A stretch of 64,000 nucleotides of DNA, taken from NCBI GenBank assembly GCA_951813295.1, contig CATOTI010000002.1, positions 1,798,001-1,862,000 on the forward strand. The letters run 5' to 3'. The DNA comes from an uncultured Pseudomonadales bacterium. Its GTDB lineage: Bacteria; Pseudomonadota; Gammaproteobacteria; Pseudomonadales; Azotimanducaceae. A program made the translations under genes and the position numbers. The notes beneath the pieces were generated by a model that was not told the DNA's origin, searched no databases, and worked only from the letters and a program-made list of their open reading frames with translations. This document shows positions 31,974 through 43,014 of the stretch, piece after piece (position 1 is the stretch's first letter; the number at the start of each line of letters is the position of its first letter).

Positions 31974-33521
31974 ATGCAGCAACTGAACCCCTCGGAAATC
32001 AGCGACATCATCAAGAGTCGCATCGAGAATCTCGATGTCTCGTCGCAGCCCCAGAACGAAGGCACGATCGTTGGTGTTTCCGACGGCATCGTGCGGATCC
32101 ACGGGATGGCCGAAGCGCAATACGGGGAGATGATCGAATTCCCCGGTGGCCTCTACGGCATGGCGCTGAACCTCGAACGTGATTCGGTCGGTGTCGTCGT
32201 GTTGGGCGACTACGAAGGTCTCTCGGAAGGGATGACCGCGCGCTGTACGAAGCGGATTCTCGAGGTCCCCGTCGGCCCCGAGCTGCTCGGACGAGTGGTT
32301 GATTCGCTCGGTAATCCGATCGATGGCAAGGGCCCGATCGAGGCCAAAATGCAAGCGCCGATCGAAACGGTCGCGCCCGGGGTCATCGCGCGGCAGAGCG
32401 TCGATCAACCGGTGCAGATGGGTATCAAGTGTATCGATGCGATGGTGCCGATCGGCCGCGGCCAGCGGGAGCTCATCATCGGCGACCGCCAGATCGGTAA
32501 GACCGCAATCGCGGTCGACGCGGTGATCAACCAGAAAGACTCCGGCATCAAGTGTGTTTACGTTGCGATCGGCCAGAAAATGTCGACGATCGCCAACATC
32601 GTTAGAACACTCGAAGAAGCGGGCGCGATGGATCACACGATCATTGTCGCGGCGAGTGCTTCCGAACCGGCGTCCATGCAGTTCATCTCGGCCTATTCGG
32701 GCTGTGCGATGGGCGAATACTTCCGCGATCACGGCGAAGACGCGCTCATCATCTATGACGACCTCACGAAGCAAGCGTGGGCCTACCGCCAGATTTCACT
32801 GCTCTTGCGGCGCCCGCCGGGTCGCGAGGCTTACCCCGGTGACGTTTTCTACCTGCACTCGCGCCTTCTCGAACGCGCGGCCCGCGTCAACGCCGAGTAC
32901 GTCGAGCGATACACGGATGGTGAGGTCAAAGGACAGACGGGATCGTTGACGGCGTTGCCGATCATCGAAACGCAGGCAGGTGACGTCTCCGCCTTCGTAC
33001 CGACGAACGTGATCTCGATCACCGACGGTCAGATCTTCCTCGAGGTCGACCGCTTCAACTCGGGTATTCGACCCGCGATGTCACCAGGGATCTCGGTCTC
33101 GCGAGTCGGCGGATCGGCCCAGGTCCCTTTCATCAAGAAGATCTCGGGCGGTATCAAGCTCGCCCTCGCCCAGTATCGTGAACTCGCGGCGTTCTCCCAG
33201 TTCGCCTCGGACCTCGATGAAGCGACCCGTCGTCAGCTCGACCACGGCGCGCGCGTCGAAGAGCTGATGAAGCAGAACCAGTATTCGCCGATGTCGGTCG
33301 CGGAAATGGGCGTCTCGCTCTTTTCGGCGAACGAAGGCTATCTCGAGGATGTACCGGTAGGTCGTGTGCTCGAATTCGAGCGTGACCTCCTGGCGTACAT
33401 GAACGCGGAGCACGCCGATTGGATGCGTGAAATCACCGAAACCGGTCGCTATGAAGACGAGGACGTCGAGACGATGCGAAGTGCGATCGAAGCGTTCAAG
33501 TCGAGCCATAGTTATGAGTAA
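31974..33521 (+). CDS. atpA: F0F1 ATP synthase subunit alpha
   Basis: Alpha subunits alternate with beta in the F1 head and hold non-catalytic nucleotide sites. The 515-residue protein has the P-loop [11 protein letters not shown] (about 169-179), the SIYDDL-like [15 protein letters not shown] and the signature [15 protein letters not shown] 64-base gap before it contains two short inverted repeats (near 31920 and 31940). Length equals the E. coli protein within two residues. Confidence 0.98.
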   Translation: MQQLNPSEISDIIKSRIENLDVSSQPQNEGTIVGVSDGIVRIHGMAEAQYGEMIEFPGGLYGMALNLERDSVGVVVLGDYEGLSEGMTARCTKRILEVPVGPELLGRVVDSLGNPIDGKGPIEAKMQAPIETVAPGVIARQSVDQPVQMGIKCIDAMVPIGRGQRELIIGDRQIGKTAIAVDAVINQKDSGIKCVYVAIGQKMSTIANIVRTLEEAGAMDHTIIVAASASEPASMQFISAYSGCAMGEYFRDHGEDALIIYDDLTKQAWAYRQISLLLRRPPGREAYPGDVFYLHSRLLERAARVNAEYVERYTDGEVKGQTGSLTALPIIETQAGDVSAFVPTNVISITDGQIFLEVDRFNSGIRPAMSPGISVSRVGGSAQVPFIKKISGGIKLALAQYRELAAFSQFASDLDEATRRQLDHGARVEELMKQNQYSPMSVAEMGVSLFSANEGYLEDVPVGRVLEFERDLLAYMNAEHADWMREITETGRYEDEDVETMRSAIEAFKSSHSYE

Positions 33522-33526
33522 CTGAC

Positions 33527-34387
33527 ATGGCTGTCGGCGCAGAGATCAAAAAGAAAATCGGCACGGTCGAGACGACGCAGAAGTCGACTCGTGCGATGCA
33601 GATGGTCGCGGCGAGCCGCATGCGGCGAACGCAGGATCGGATGGCCGAAGGTCGGCCTTACGCGCGCAAGATCCGCCAGGCGATCGGCCATCTCGCGAAC
33701 GCCAACCCCGAGTACCAGCACCTGTATATGCAGGCCCGGGAGGTGAAGCGCGTGGGCTTCATCGTGGTGTCGACCGATCGAGGCCTTTGTGGCGGGTTGA
33801 ACGTCAACCTGTTCCGGCTTCTGATCCGCAAGATGGCAGAGCACCAAGCGGCGGGGGTCGAGGTAGATCTCGCGCTCGTCGGCAACAAGGCGGCGCAGTT
33901 CTTCCGTTCGGTCGGTGGCAACATTGTCGCCGCGGTCGGTGACATCGGTGAGACGCCGGAAGTCGCGGATCTCATCGGCGGCGTCAAGGTCATGTTTGAT
34001 GCCTTCGAAGAGGGGCGCGTCGATCAGGTCGACATCGTGTCGAACGAATTCGTCAGCACGATGACGCAGCAGCCGAGAATTGAGCAGCTCCTGCCCCTCG
34101 AGCCTGCGGAATCGGAAGAGTTCCAGCACCGGTGGGACTACATCTACGAACCCGAAGCGCGTGAACTCATCGAGGGACTCGTGCAGCGATTCGTCGAATC
34201 CCAGGTCTACCAGGCGGTGATCGAGAACACGGCCTGCGAACAAGCGGCGCGAATGATCGCGATGAAAAACGCGACGGACAACGCCGAAAAAATCATCGAC
34301 GAGCTCACGCTCATCTACAACAACGCCAGACAAGCGGCGATTACGCAGGAAATTGCGGAGATCGTCGGCGGCGCGGCAGCGGTATAG
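33527..34387 (+). CDS. atpG: F0F1 ATP synthase subunit gamma
   Basis: Gamma is the rotor shaft connecting the c-ring to the catalytic head. The 286-residue protein has long N- and C-terminal helices: [24 protein letters not shown] at the start and the conserved [17 protein letters not shown] end, with [11 protein letters not shown] in the Rossmann-like middle. Position between atpA and atpD is standard. Confidence 0.97.
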   Translation: MAVGAEIKKKIGTVETTQKSTRAMQMVAASRMRRTQDRMAEGRPYARKIRQAIGHLANANPEYQHLYMQAREVKRVGFIVVSTDRGLCGGLNVNLFRLLIRKMAEHQAAGVEVDLALVGNKAAQFFRSVGGNIVAAVGDIGETPEVADLIGGVKVMFDAFEEGRVDQVDIVSNEFVSTMTQQPRIEQLLPLEPAESEEFQHRWDYIYEPEARELIEGLVQRFVESQVYQAVIENTACEQAARMIAMKNATDNAEKIIDELTLIYNNARQAAITQEIAEIVGGAAAV

Positions 34388-35776
<1,389 letters not shown>

Positions 35777-35793
35777 GGGAGGCGCGTTAACTT

Positions 35794-36216
35794 ATGGCAG
35801 CAACCATGCATTGCGACATCGTGAGCGCCGAGGAGGACATCTTCTCCGGTACGGTGACGATGGTAACGGCAACCGGTTCAGCCGGTGGTTTGGGAATACT
35901 CCCCGGTCATACGCCGCTCCTGACCGGCATCCTGCCGGGACCGGTGCTGCTACGAAAGGAAGACGGTGAAGAAGAGGTCTTCTTCGCCTCCGGCGGTTTT
36001 CTCGAAGTTCAGCCCGGCGTCGTCACGATTCTGGCGGACACGGCGCTTCGCGCGTCGGATATCGACGAAGCGGCGGCTGTCGAAGCACAGCAAGCGGCCG
36101 AGCGTGCCCTTGACGACAAGGCAGCTGACTTCGACATCGGTGTAGCACGCGCACAACTCGCCGCGGCGACCGCACAACAGCGCACGATCGAAGAACTGAA
36201 GAAGCGCCGCCGCTAG
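35794..36216 (+). CDS. atpC: F0F1 ATP synthase subunit epsilon
   Basis: Epsilon forms the lower rotor stalk and inhibits ATP hydrolysis. The 140-residue protein has the N-terminal beta sandwich (CDIVSAEEDIFSG, LGILPGHTPLLTGI, FASGGFLEVQPG) and a C-terminal two-helix hairpin rich in Ala and Glu. It closes the atp operon; galU converges on it 30 bases later. Confidence 0.95.
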   Translation: MAATMHCDIVSAEEDIFSGTVTMVTATGSAGGLGILPGHTPLLTGILPGPVLLRKEDGEEEVFFASGGFLEVQPGVVTILADTALRASDIDEAAAVEAQQAAERALDDKAADFDIGVARAQLAAATAQQRTIEELKKRRR

Positions 36217-36246
36217 TTCGAGGCGATTTCGCGGTGACAGTCCCGC

Positions 36247-37062
36247 TCAGAGCGAGCGGATCAGGTTCAGAAAGTCGTCGCGCAGATCGTCGCGTTCTAG
36301 CACGTAGTGCACGAACGCGGCGAGATAGTTGCGCGGGTCGCCGGTTGTAAACCATTGCCCGCCTTCGACCGGGCAGGCAAAGACATCCCCGCCGGCACGC
36401 CGGTATCCCTCGATCGCATCCATCAGCCATAACTCGCCACCCCGGCCGGGCGGTGTTCGTTCGAGTTGCGGAACGATTTCGGGTGGTAGAACGAATCGTC
36501 CGAACGACACGAGATTCGACGTCACGTCTTCGGGCGCGGGTTTTTCGACGATTCTCGTCACGCGCCCGGTTGGGTCTGTTTCGACCATGCCGTAGCGGGG
36601 AACGTCTTTTTGCGGTACTTCCTGAACGCCGAGCACGACCCCGCCGGTCGCGGCATGCTTCTCGAGGAGTTGTTTCGTGAACGGCACGCTCGCGCTGACA
36701 AGGTCGTCGCCGAAGGCGTAAACGAACGGGCCTTTGAGCACCCGGCCACCGTTCATTGCTGGCGTGCCGTTACCGTAAGGTCCCATTTGGCGTAAAAACG
36801 TGGAGGTTGGGCTCTGATTCGTCCGTGCCGGCGCGTCGAGACGATCGTCCTGATCGCCAGCATCAACCTCCATCGCGGGCACTGAATCGAAGTAGTGCTC
36901 GATGATGTTCGTCTCGTGTCGCGTGACGAAGACGATGTCGCGGATACCGCTAGCGACCATTTCGTCGACAACGTAGTGAATGATCGGCCGGTCGACGATC
37001 GGGACCATTTCCTTGGGAATTGATTTGGTCGCGGGGAGGAATCGGGTGCCACTTCCGGCCAC
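36247..37062 (-). CDS. galU: UTP-glucose-1-phosphate uridylyltransferase
   Basis: GalU makes UDP-glucose from UTP and glucose-1-phosphate. The sequence shows AGSGTRFLPATKSIPKEM (nucleotide loop), VDRPIIHYVVDE, FGDDLV and PRYGMVETD, all typical. The only standard start is GTG at 37062, which begins inside the conserved first strand. The frame continues upstream as ITQAVIA and is closed by a stop before any ATG, GTG or TTG; ATC at 37083 or 37089 would give the complete family N-terminus. The true gene probably begins 21-27 bases further upstream than listed. It is divergent from glmU and convergent with atpC. Confidence 0.92.
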   Translation of the reverse strand: MAGSGTRFLPATKSIPKEMVPIVDRPIIHYVVDEMVASGIRDIVFVTRHETNIIEHYFDSVPAMEVDAGDQDDRLDAPARTNQSPTSTFLRQMGPYGNGTPAMNGGRVLKGPFVYAFGDDLVSASVPFTKQLLEKHAATGGVVLGVQEVPQKDVPRYGMVETDPTGRVTRIVEKPAPEDVTSNLVSFGRFVLPPEIVPQLERTPPGRGGELWLMDAIEGYRRAGGDVFACPVEGGQWFTTGDPRNYLAAFVHYVLERDDLRDDFLNLIRSL

Positions 37063-37272
37063 GGCGATGACGGCTTGTGTGATGTTGATGGCTAAACCGT
37101 CCGTTTACGCCGCGCCGCCGGACGACACCTTCACGAGGCGCGATGTCATTGAAAGTACACAAGTTTGGTTGTATCGCCCAAAGCGAATCGTAGTGAATAC
37201 GCTGGTCGCGCGCTTGATGCCGGTAGGGTTCACGACTGATACTAACGCACGGATTCGGGCGGGGGATTGCGA

Positions 37273-38637
37273 GTGTCAATAGAGGTCGTCGTGCTGGCAG
37301 CAGGTGCCGGAAAGAGGATGCGATCGCGTCTTCCCAAGATGCTCCACCCAATTGGTGGCCGCGCGATGTTGGACCGTGTCGTGGACACGGCGCGCACCGT
37401 CGATCCCGCCGCGCTTCACATCGTCATTGGCAAGAGCGCGGATCTCATCACCGAGCACTTTGCCGAACGCCCGGATATCTCCTGGGTCGTTCAAGAAGAG
37501 CAGCTTGGGACCGGTCACGCGGTGCAACAGGCGATGCCGGTGATCGATGATGAATCGGTCGTGGTCATCCTTTGTGGCGACGTGCCGTTAATCTCATCGA
37601 CTACCGTGCGAGCGGCAGTCGACGGCGGGCGTGACGGCCTGATCGTGGTCACGGTCGATAAACACGACCCGACCGGCTTCGGTCGAATCATCCGGGGCGA
37701 CGACGGGCGGATCACGCGCATCGTCGAACACCGTGAGGCATCCGAAGCCGAGCGCGCCTTGTGCGAAACGAACACAGGGATCATGGCCGGACCTAAACGG
37801 TTGATGGCCGAAATGCTCGGTACCCTCACGACCGACAATGAGCGGGGTGAGTACTACCTCACCGACATCGTCGGTGCGGCCGAGGCACGCGGTCACCGAG
37901 TCGTAGCGGTGTCGGCCCAGAACGAAGAAGAAGTCCAAGGCGTTAACGATCGGGTGCAGCTCGCCGAACTCGAGCGTCACCTCCAGGAACAAACGGCGAT
38001 CGAGTTGATGCGCCAGGGCGTGACGGTTGCCGACCCGCGTCGGTTGGACGTACGCGGCACGTTGACGACGGGTATGGACTGCTTCATCGATGTCGACGTG
38101 GTCTTCCAGGGGCATTGTGAGCTCGGTGAGAACGTTCGCATCGGCGCTGGGTGCGTGATTTCGGAATCGAAGATCGACTCCAACACGACGATCTTTCCGC
38201 ACTCCGTCATCAACGAGGCGCACGTCGGCGAAGACTGCAACATCGGTCCGTTCGCGCGTTTACGCGAAGGCACCGACCTCGAGGGACGTGTCCGGATCGG
38301 CAACTTCGTCGAGACCAAGAAGGCCGTCATCGGCCACGGGTCGAAGGCGAGCCACTTGGCCTACCTCGGTGATACGAACATCGGCAAGGACGTCAACGTC
38401 GGCGCCGGAACGATCACCTGCAATTACGACGGCGTGAATAAGCTCCACACGCAGATCGGTGACCGCGTCTTCGTCGGCACGAACAGCACCCTCGTCGCGC
38501 CCCTGCATATTGAGAGCGAGGCGTTTATCGGTGCCGGCTCGACGATCACGAAGAAGGTCGAACAGCACGATCTTGCGATCGGCCGCCAACACCAGAAGAA
38601 CATCAAGAACTGGAAACGGCCAAAGCGAAAAAGCTGA
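37273..38637 (+). CDS. glmU: Bifunctional N-acetylglucosamine-1-phosphate uridyltransferase / glucosamine-1-phosphate acetyltransferase
   Basis: GlmU acetylates glucosamine-1-phosphate and then makes UDP-GlcNAc for peptidoglycan and lipid A. Parts: an N-terminal pyrophosphorylase domain with VVLAAGAGKRMRSRLPKML, then (from about residue 250) a left-handed beta helix of hexapeptide repeats with GPFARLREGTDL, SHLAYLGD and CNYDGVNK near the acetyltransferase site. The 454-residue length fits (E. coli 456). GTG at 37273 is chosen; a TTG two codons upstream is an alternative. A decayed second copy of its 3' end lies downstream. Confidence 0.96.
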   Translation: MSIEVVVLAAGAGKRMRSRLPKMLHPIGGRAMLDRVVDTARTVDPAALHIVIGKSADLITEHFAERPDISWVVQEEQLGTGHAVQQAMPVIDDESVVVILCGDVPLISSTTVRAAVDGGRDGLIVVTVDKHDPTGFGRIIRGDDGRITRIVEHREASEAERALCETNTGIMAGPKRLMAEMLGTLTTDNERGEYYLTDIVGAAEARGHRVVAVSAQNEEEVQGVNDRVQLAELERHLQEQTAIELMRQGVTVADPRRLDVRGTLTTGMDCFIDVDVVFQGHCELGENVRIGAGCVISESKIDSNTTIFPHSVINEAHVGEDCNIGPFARLREGTDLEGRVRIGNFVETKKAVIGHGSKASHLAYLGDTNIGKDVNVGAGTITCNYDGVNKLHTQIGDRVFVGTNSTLVAPLHIESEAFIGAGSTITKKVEQHDLAIGRQHQKNIKNWKRPKRKS

Positions 38638-38773
38638 AGCCCGGTTCACGGGCATGGCAAACGCGGTCGCGAATCGAAGCTCTTGTCGTTCGCTTGTCTC
38701 GCCCGCCTAAATTCATCTTTCTCGATCTTGAACCCCTTCGGGTGCCTGATATTCTGTGGGTCGCGAGGCCCGC

Positions 38774-38863
38774 GGGTTCGACGATCAGCACAAGGGCCTG
38801 AATGCACGATCTGGCGATCGATCGTCATATGAGAAGAACATCAAGAAGAGAGCCAGGGCGTAA
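38774..38863 (+). pseudogene. Remnant of a duplicated glmU 3' end
   Basis: At a constant offset of 238-239 bases this stretch repeats the end of glmU: TCGACGATCA (10 of 10, 38778), CACGATCTGGCGATCG (15 of 16, 38805) and AGAAGAACATCAAGAA (16 of 16, 38832). The last part (GCCA..GCG.AAAA..CTGAA) matches again after a 5-base deletion. One reading frame gives GSTIS, then a stop, then HDLAIDR; the next gives EKNIKKRARA and a stop, against GSTIT, HDLAIGR and QKNIKNWKR in GlmU. A stop and a frameshift show it is not translated as GlmU. The surrounding 247-base gap has no other gene. Confidence 0.7.
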
Positions 38864-38884
38864 AAATCTGAACTAGGACCATCC

Positions 38885-40720
38885 ATGTGTGGAATCGTCG
38901 GTGCGGCTGCGCGACGGGATATCTCTGAGATCCTGCTCGAGGGTCTCAAGACTCTGGAGTATCGGGGATACGACTCCGCGGGCGTCGCAATCTTGCGGAC
39001 GGCGGACGGGAAACTCGAACGACAACGAACGGTCGGCCGCGTCGCCGAACTCGAATCGACGCTCACATCGGAACCCATCCCCGGGCACACCGGAATCGCA
39101 CACACGCGTTGGGCTACGCACGGCGAACCCGCGATCAAGAACGCGCATCCGCACGCATCAAGCAGTCGGGTCTGCCTCGTGCACAACGGCATCATCGAGA
39201 ACTTCGAAACGCTGAGGGACGAGTTGATCGCCGGCGGCTTTCATTTCGCGTCGGAAACCGATACCGAGGTCATCGCCCATCTCATTGCGAGCCATTGGGG
39301 CGATGGCGTCGATTTTCTGGACGCGGTTCGATCCGCGGTGTCCCGGCTCGAGGGTGCTTATGCGCTCGGGATCGTTTCGCCCGATGAGCCGGGTCGAGTC
39401 ATCGCTGCCCGGGCCGGGAGTCCGCTCGTCGTCGGGATCGGCGATGGCGAGAACTTCGTGGCCTCGGATGTCCTGGCCCTGCGGACGGTCACTGATCGAT
39501 TCATCTTCCTCGAGGAAGGTGATCTCGTCGATCTCAACAACGACACTGTTCGGGTGCTGAACCTCGAAGGCGAGACGATGGAGCGCGAGATCGCGACCGT
39601 CGAACTCGAGGATGACGCGGCCGATATGGGCGACTACGCCCACTTCATGAAAAAAGAGATTCACGAACAGGGTCGCGTCGTGCGCGACACGCTCGAGGAG
39701 CGTCTTGGGCGAACGCAGGTACTGGAACCCGCGTTCGGCGTCCAAGCCACGCCGATTCTCGACTCGACCGACGCCGTGACGATCGTTGCGTGCGGAACGA
39801 GCTTCTACGCTGCCTCGATTGCGCGTTACTGGATGGAAGAGATCGCGGGGATTCCCTGCCAGGTCGAAATCGCCTCGGAGTTTCGCTACCGCAAACTCGT
39901 CGTCGCGAAAAACAGCCTCTTCGTCACGATCTCCCAATCCGGTGAAACGGCCGACACCCTTGCGGCACTTCGGATCGCGAAGGCCGAAGGCTTCGCCCAC
40001 ACGCTCACGATCTGCAATGTGCCGACATCGTCGCTCGTCCGTGAATCGGACCTGGCGCTCATGATTCGCGCCGGCGTCGAGATCGGTGTCGCATCGACCA
40101 AGGCATTCACCGCTCAGCTCGTCGATCTGATGCTCCTCACCATCCTGCTGGCCCGTCGGCGCGGCTTGAGTGATGCGCGCGAAGCGGAGCTCGTCGGTCA
40201 TCTTCACGCGCTCGCGGGACACGTCGAGAGCGCCCTCGAGATGGACAAACTGACGCTCGAACTCGCAGGCGACTTTGTCGAAAAAGACCACGCGCTCTTC
40301 CTCGGCCGCGGTTCGAACTATCCCGTCGCGTACGAGGGTGCGCTGAAGCTCAAGGAAATCTCCTACATCCACGCTGAAGCCTATCCGGCGGGCGAGCTCA
40401 AGCACGGGCCGATCGCGTTGATCGACAGCGACATGCCGATCGTGGCGGTCGCGCCCAACGATGGCTTGGGCGACAAGCTCTATTCGAACCTTTTAGAAAT
40501 TCGTGCGCGCGGCGGGCGGATCTACGTCTTCGCCGATCCCGCGGTCGAGATTCGCGAGGACGAAGGGTTCCGTGTGATCCCGATGCCATCGGTCGACCGC
40601 ACGATCGCCCCGATCGTCTACGCGATTCCGCTGCAGCTACTCGCCTACCACGTCGCGGTGCTACGCGGCGCCGACGTCGACAAACCACGAAACCTCGCGA
40701 AATCCGTGACGGTCGAATAG
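38885..40720 (+). CDS. glmS: Glutamine-fructose-6-phosphate aminotransferase (isomerizing)
   Basis: GlmS makes glucosamine-6-phosphate, the committed step to UDP-GlcNAc. The 611 residues comprise an N-terminal glutaminase domain with the nucleophile Cys2 (MCGIVGAA), YRGYDSAGVAI and HTRWATHG, then two SIS sugar-isomerase domains (VACGTSFYAA, SQSGETADT, and a second pair including GRGSNYPVAYEGALKLKE), ending in KSVTVE. It follows glmU as in E. coli. I see no glmS ribozyme-like leader, as expected for Gammaproteobacteria. Confidence 0.98.
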   Translation: MCGIVGAAARRDISEILLEGLKTLEYRGYDSAGVAILRTADGKLERQRTVGRVAELESTLTSEPIPGHTGIAHTRWATHGEPAIKNAHPHASSSRVCLVHNGIIENFETLRDELIAGGFHFASETDTEVIAHLIASHWGDGVDFLDAVRSAVSRLEGAYALGIVSPDEPGRVIAARAGSPLVVGIGDGENFVASDVLALRTVTDRFIFLEEGDLVDLNNDTVRVLNLEGETMEREIATVELEDDAADMGDYAHFMKKEIHEQGRVVRDTLEERLGRTQVLEPAFGVQATPILDSTDAVTIVACGTSFYAASIARYWMEEIAGIPCQVEIASEFRYRKLVVAKNSLFVTISQSGETADTLAALRIAKAEGFAHTLTICNVPTSSLVRESDLALMIRAGVEIGVASTKAFTAQLVDLMLLTILLARRRGLSDAREAELVGHLHALAGHVESALEMDKLTLELAGDFVEKDHALFLGRGSNYPVAYEGALKLKEISYIHAEAYPAGELKHGPIALIDSDMPIVAVAPNDGLGDKLYSNLLEIRARGGRIYVFADPAVEIREDEGFRVIPMPSVDRTIAPIVYAIPLQLLAYHVAVLRGADVDKPRNLAKSVTVE

Positions 40721-40728
40721 CAAATCGG

Positions 40729-40756
40729 GCCCGCTTCGACCCCAAGCGAAGCGGGC
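40729..40756 (+). terminator. Hairpin terminator after glmS
   Basis: GCCCGCTTCG (40729-40738) and CGAAGCGGGC (40747-40756) are perfect 10-bp arms around an 8-base loop, beginning eight bases after the glmS stop. The tail GTTCCGTT is only moderately T-rich, so termination may be partial. It separates glmS from uvrD. Confidence 0.75.
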
Positions 40757-40797
40757 GTTCCGTTATGCTTCGGCGTTTCTTCTAGAACGCCAAACCC

Positions 40798-43002
40798 TTG
40801 GATATTTCCTACCTCCTCGATGGCCTGAACGATCGGCAACGAGAAGCGGTTGCCGCGCCGATCGGTCACTTGCTGCTTGTGGCCGGGGCGGGGAGCGGCA
40901 AGACGCGGGTGCTCGTGCACCGGATCGCGTGGCTGATCGAAGCGGAAAACGTTTCCCCGGGCGGATTACTCGCCGTGACCTTCACGAACAAAGCCGCGGC
41001 CGAGATGCGCGCACGGACGGAAACGCTGCTCCAGATCCCCGCGCGGGCGATGTGGGTCGGCACATTCCATGGGATCGCGCACCGTCTGCTTCGGATGCAC
41101 TCGCGCGAGGCGGCGCTCCCAGACAATTTTCAGATCCTCGATGCCGACGATCAGCTTCGGCTCGTGAAGCGGGTCATGAAGGCGTTCGATCTCGACGAGC
41201 AGAAATGGCCGGCGCGCCAGGCCGTCTGGTTCATCAACGCGCAGAAAGACGAAGGCCGACGCGCGAAGGATGTGCCGCTCTCCGACGATCTCTTCGAGAT
41301 CACCCACAAACGGGTCTATCAGGAATACGAAAACCTTTGTCGCGAGTCGGGGCTCGTCGACTTTGCGGAACTGCTCCTGCGCAGTTACGAAATCTGGCTC
41401 GAGAACGAGGAGCTTCTGCGTCATTACCAGCGGCGCTTTCGTCACCTCCTGGTTGATGAGTTCCAGGACACCAACACGATTCAGTACGCCTGGCTGCGCG
41501 TGCTCGCCGGTCGCGAAGGCCGGGTCATGGCGGTGGGGGACGACGACCAATCGATCTACGGATGGCGCGGCGCCAAGATCGAGAACATTCATCGCTTCAC
41601 GCAGGACTTTCCCGGTGCGACGACCATCCGTCTCGAGCAGAACTATCGTTCGACCGGGCACATCCTGAAGGCGGCGAACAGCCTCATCGACAACAACACC
41701 GATCGTCTCGGCAAGAAGCTTTGGACGGAAGCGGGAAACGGTGATCCGATCCTCGTCTATTCGGCGTTCAACGACCTCGACGAGGCGCGCTTCGTCGCGG
41801 ACCGGACCCGCCGTTGGGTCGACGATGGCGGCAGCCCGAGCGATGTCGCGGTGCTATATCGATCGAACGTGCAGTCGCGTGTCCTCGAAGAAGCCTTCCT
41901 GCGCATCAACATGCCGTATCGCATCTATGGTGGTTTGCGCTTCTTCGAACGCGCTGAGGTGCGAAACGCCCTCGCCTACATGCGCCTGATCATTCAGCGG
42001 CACTCAGACGTCGCCTTCGAGCGCGTCGTCAACACGCCGCCGCGTGGGATCGGCAACAAGACCGTCGAAACGGTGAGAATCATCGCGCGCGAAGCCGGCG
42101 TCTCGATGTGGCAGGCGACCAAGGAAGGCATTGCCCACGGCGGCTTCAAAGGTCGAGCGGCGACGACGCTGGGTGGATTCGTCGAATTCATCGACGAGCT
42201 GGCCGCGAGCCTGGTCGACGCGTCGCTGGTCGAAGTCGCGCAAGCCTGTATCGACGAAACGGGTCTTGTCGACTATCACCTGAAAGAGCGCGGCGAACGC
42301 GGCCTGGCGCGCAAGGAGAACCTCGAAGAGTTGGTCGTCGCGTGTCGTCAGTTCGGCCGCGACCAGGTCTTCCCCGTCGTGAGCGGCGAAGAGGGAGAAG
42401 CGGAGACCTCGACCCTCGAGGAATTCCTCGGCCATGCGGCGCTCGAGGCGGGTGAATATCAGCAGGACGGCGGGCCGAGCGTGCAGATGATGACGCTGCA
42501 TTCCGCGAAGGGACTTGAGTTCCCGTTGGTCTTCTTGTCGGGGATGGAGGAAGGTCTCTTCCCGCACCGCATGTCGGCCGAAGAGCCTGGGCGGATGGAG
42601 GAAGAGCGGCGCCTCGCGTACGTCGGTATCACCCGGGCGATGAAGCAGCTCTACCTGACGCATGCGGAAACACGTCGTATGCGCGGCACGGAGTCGTATA
42701 ACCGCCCGTCACGTTTCCTCAACGAATTACCGAGCGATATCGTCGAGGAAGTTCGCCTCGGTGGTAGCGTCGCCCGCCCGCGGCGCAGTGGTCCCAAACT
42801 CGGCAAGAGTTTTCTTGCGGATGACGACCCGGACGACACTGGGATCCGGATCGGAGCCCAGGTTCGCCATGCTAAGTTCGGCGACGGAGTCGTCACCATG
42901 AGCGAAGGCCATGGCGATCGCACGCGCGTGCAGGTCAACTTCGAAGCGGTGGGTGCCAAATGGCTCATGCTCGGCTACGCCAAGCTGGACGTACTGGATT
43001 AA
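40798..43002 (+). CDS. uvrD: DNA helicase II UvrD
   Basis: UvrD is a 3'-5' superfamily 1 helicase of mismatch and nucleotide-excision repair. The 734-residue protein (E. coli 720) has Walker A AGAGSGKTRV, TFTNKAAAEM, DEFQDTN (motif II), GDDDQSIYGWRGA (motif III) and VTIHTAK-type LHSAKGLEF (motif V), with a C-terminal Tudor-like tail. The start is TTG at 40798, since the next residues DISYLLDGLNDRQREAV match the UvrD N-terminus exactly. dctP begins 12 bases after its stop. Confidence 0.96.
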   Translation: MDISYLLDGLNDRQREAVAAPIGHLLLVAGAGSGKTRVLVHRIAWLIEAENVSPGGLLAVTFTNKAAAEMRARTETLLQIPARAMWVGTFHGIAHRLLRMHSREAALPDNFQILDADDQLRLVKRVMKAFDLDEQKWPARQAVWFINAQKDEGRRAKDVPLSDDLFEITHKRVYQEYENLCRESGLVDFAELLLRSYEIWLENEELLRHYQRRFRHLLVDEFQDTNTIQYAWLRVLAGREGRVMAVGDDDQSIYGWRGAKIENIHRFTQDFPGATTIRLEQNYRSTGHILKAANSLIDNNTDRLGKKLWTEAGNGDPILVYSAFNDLDEARFVADRTRRWVDDGGSPSDVAVLYRSNVQSRVLEEAFLRINMPYRIYGGLRFFERAEVRNALAYMRLIIQRHSDVAFERVVNTPPRGIGNKTVETVRIIAREAGVSMWQATKEGIAHGGFKGRAATTLGGFVEFIDELAASLVDASLVEVAQACIDETGLVDYHLKERGERGLARKENLEELVVACRQFGRDQVFPVVSGEEGEAETSTLEEFLGHAALEAGEYQQDGGPSVQMMTLHSAKGLEFPLVFLSGMEEGLFPHRMSAEEPGRMEEERRLAYVGITRAMKQLYLTHAETRRMRGTESYNRPSRFLNELPSDIVEEVRLGGSVARPRRSGPKLGKSFLADDDPDDTGIRIGAQVRHAKFGDGVVTMSEGHGDRTRVQVNFEAVGAKWLMLGYAKLDVLD

Positions 43003-43014
43003 CGGAGAGCGCAA

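Noticed and set aside
37149..37174. Promoter for glmU (TTGAAA ... TTGTAT)
   Set aside because: The spacer is only 14 bases and the -10 is poor.
37088..37282. 64-codon plus-strand ORF between galU and glmU
   Set aside because: No Shine-Dalgarno, no recognised family, and it overlaps both the galU 5' region and the glmU start.
38639..38653. Hairpin GCCCG-GTTCA-CGGGC after glmU as a terminator
   Set aside because: Only a 5-bp stem and no T-run; too weak to call.
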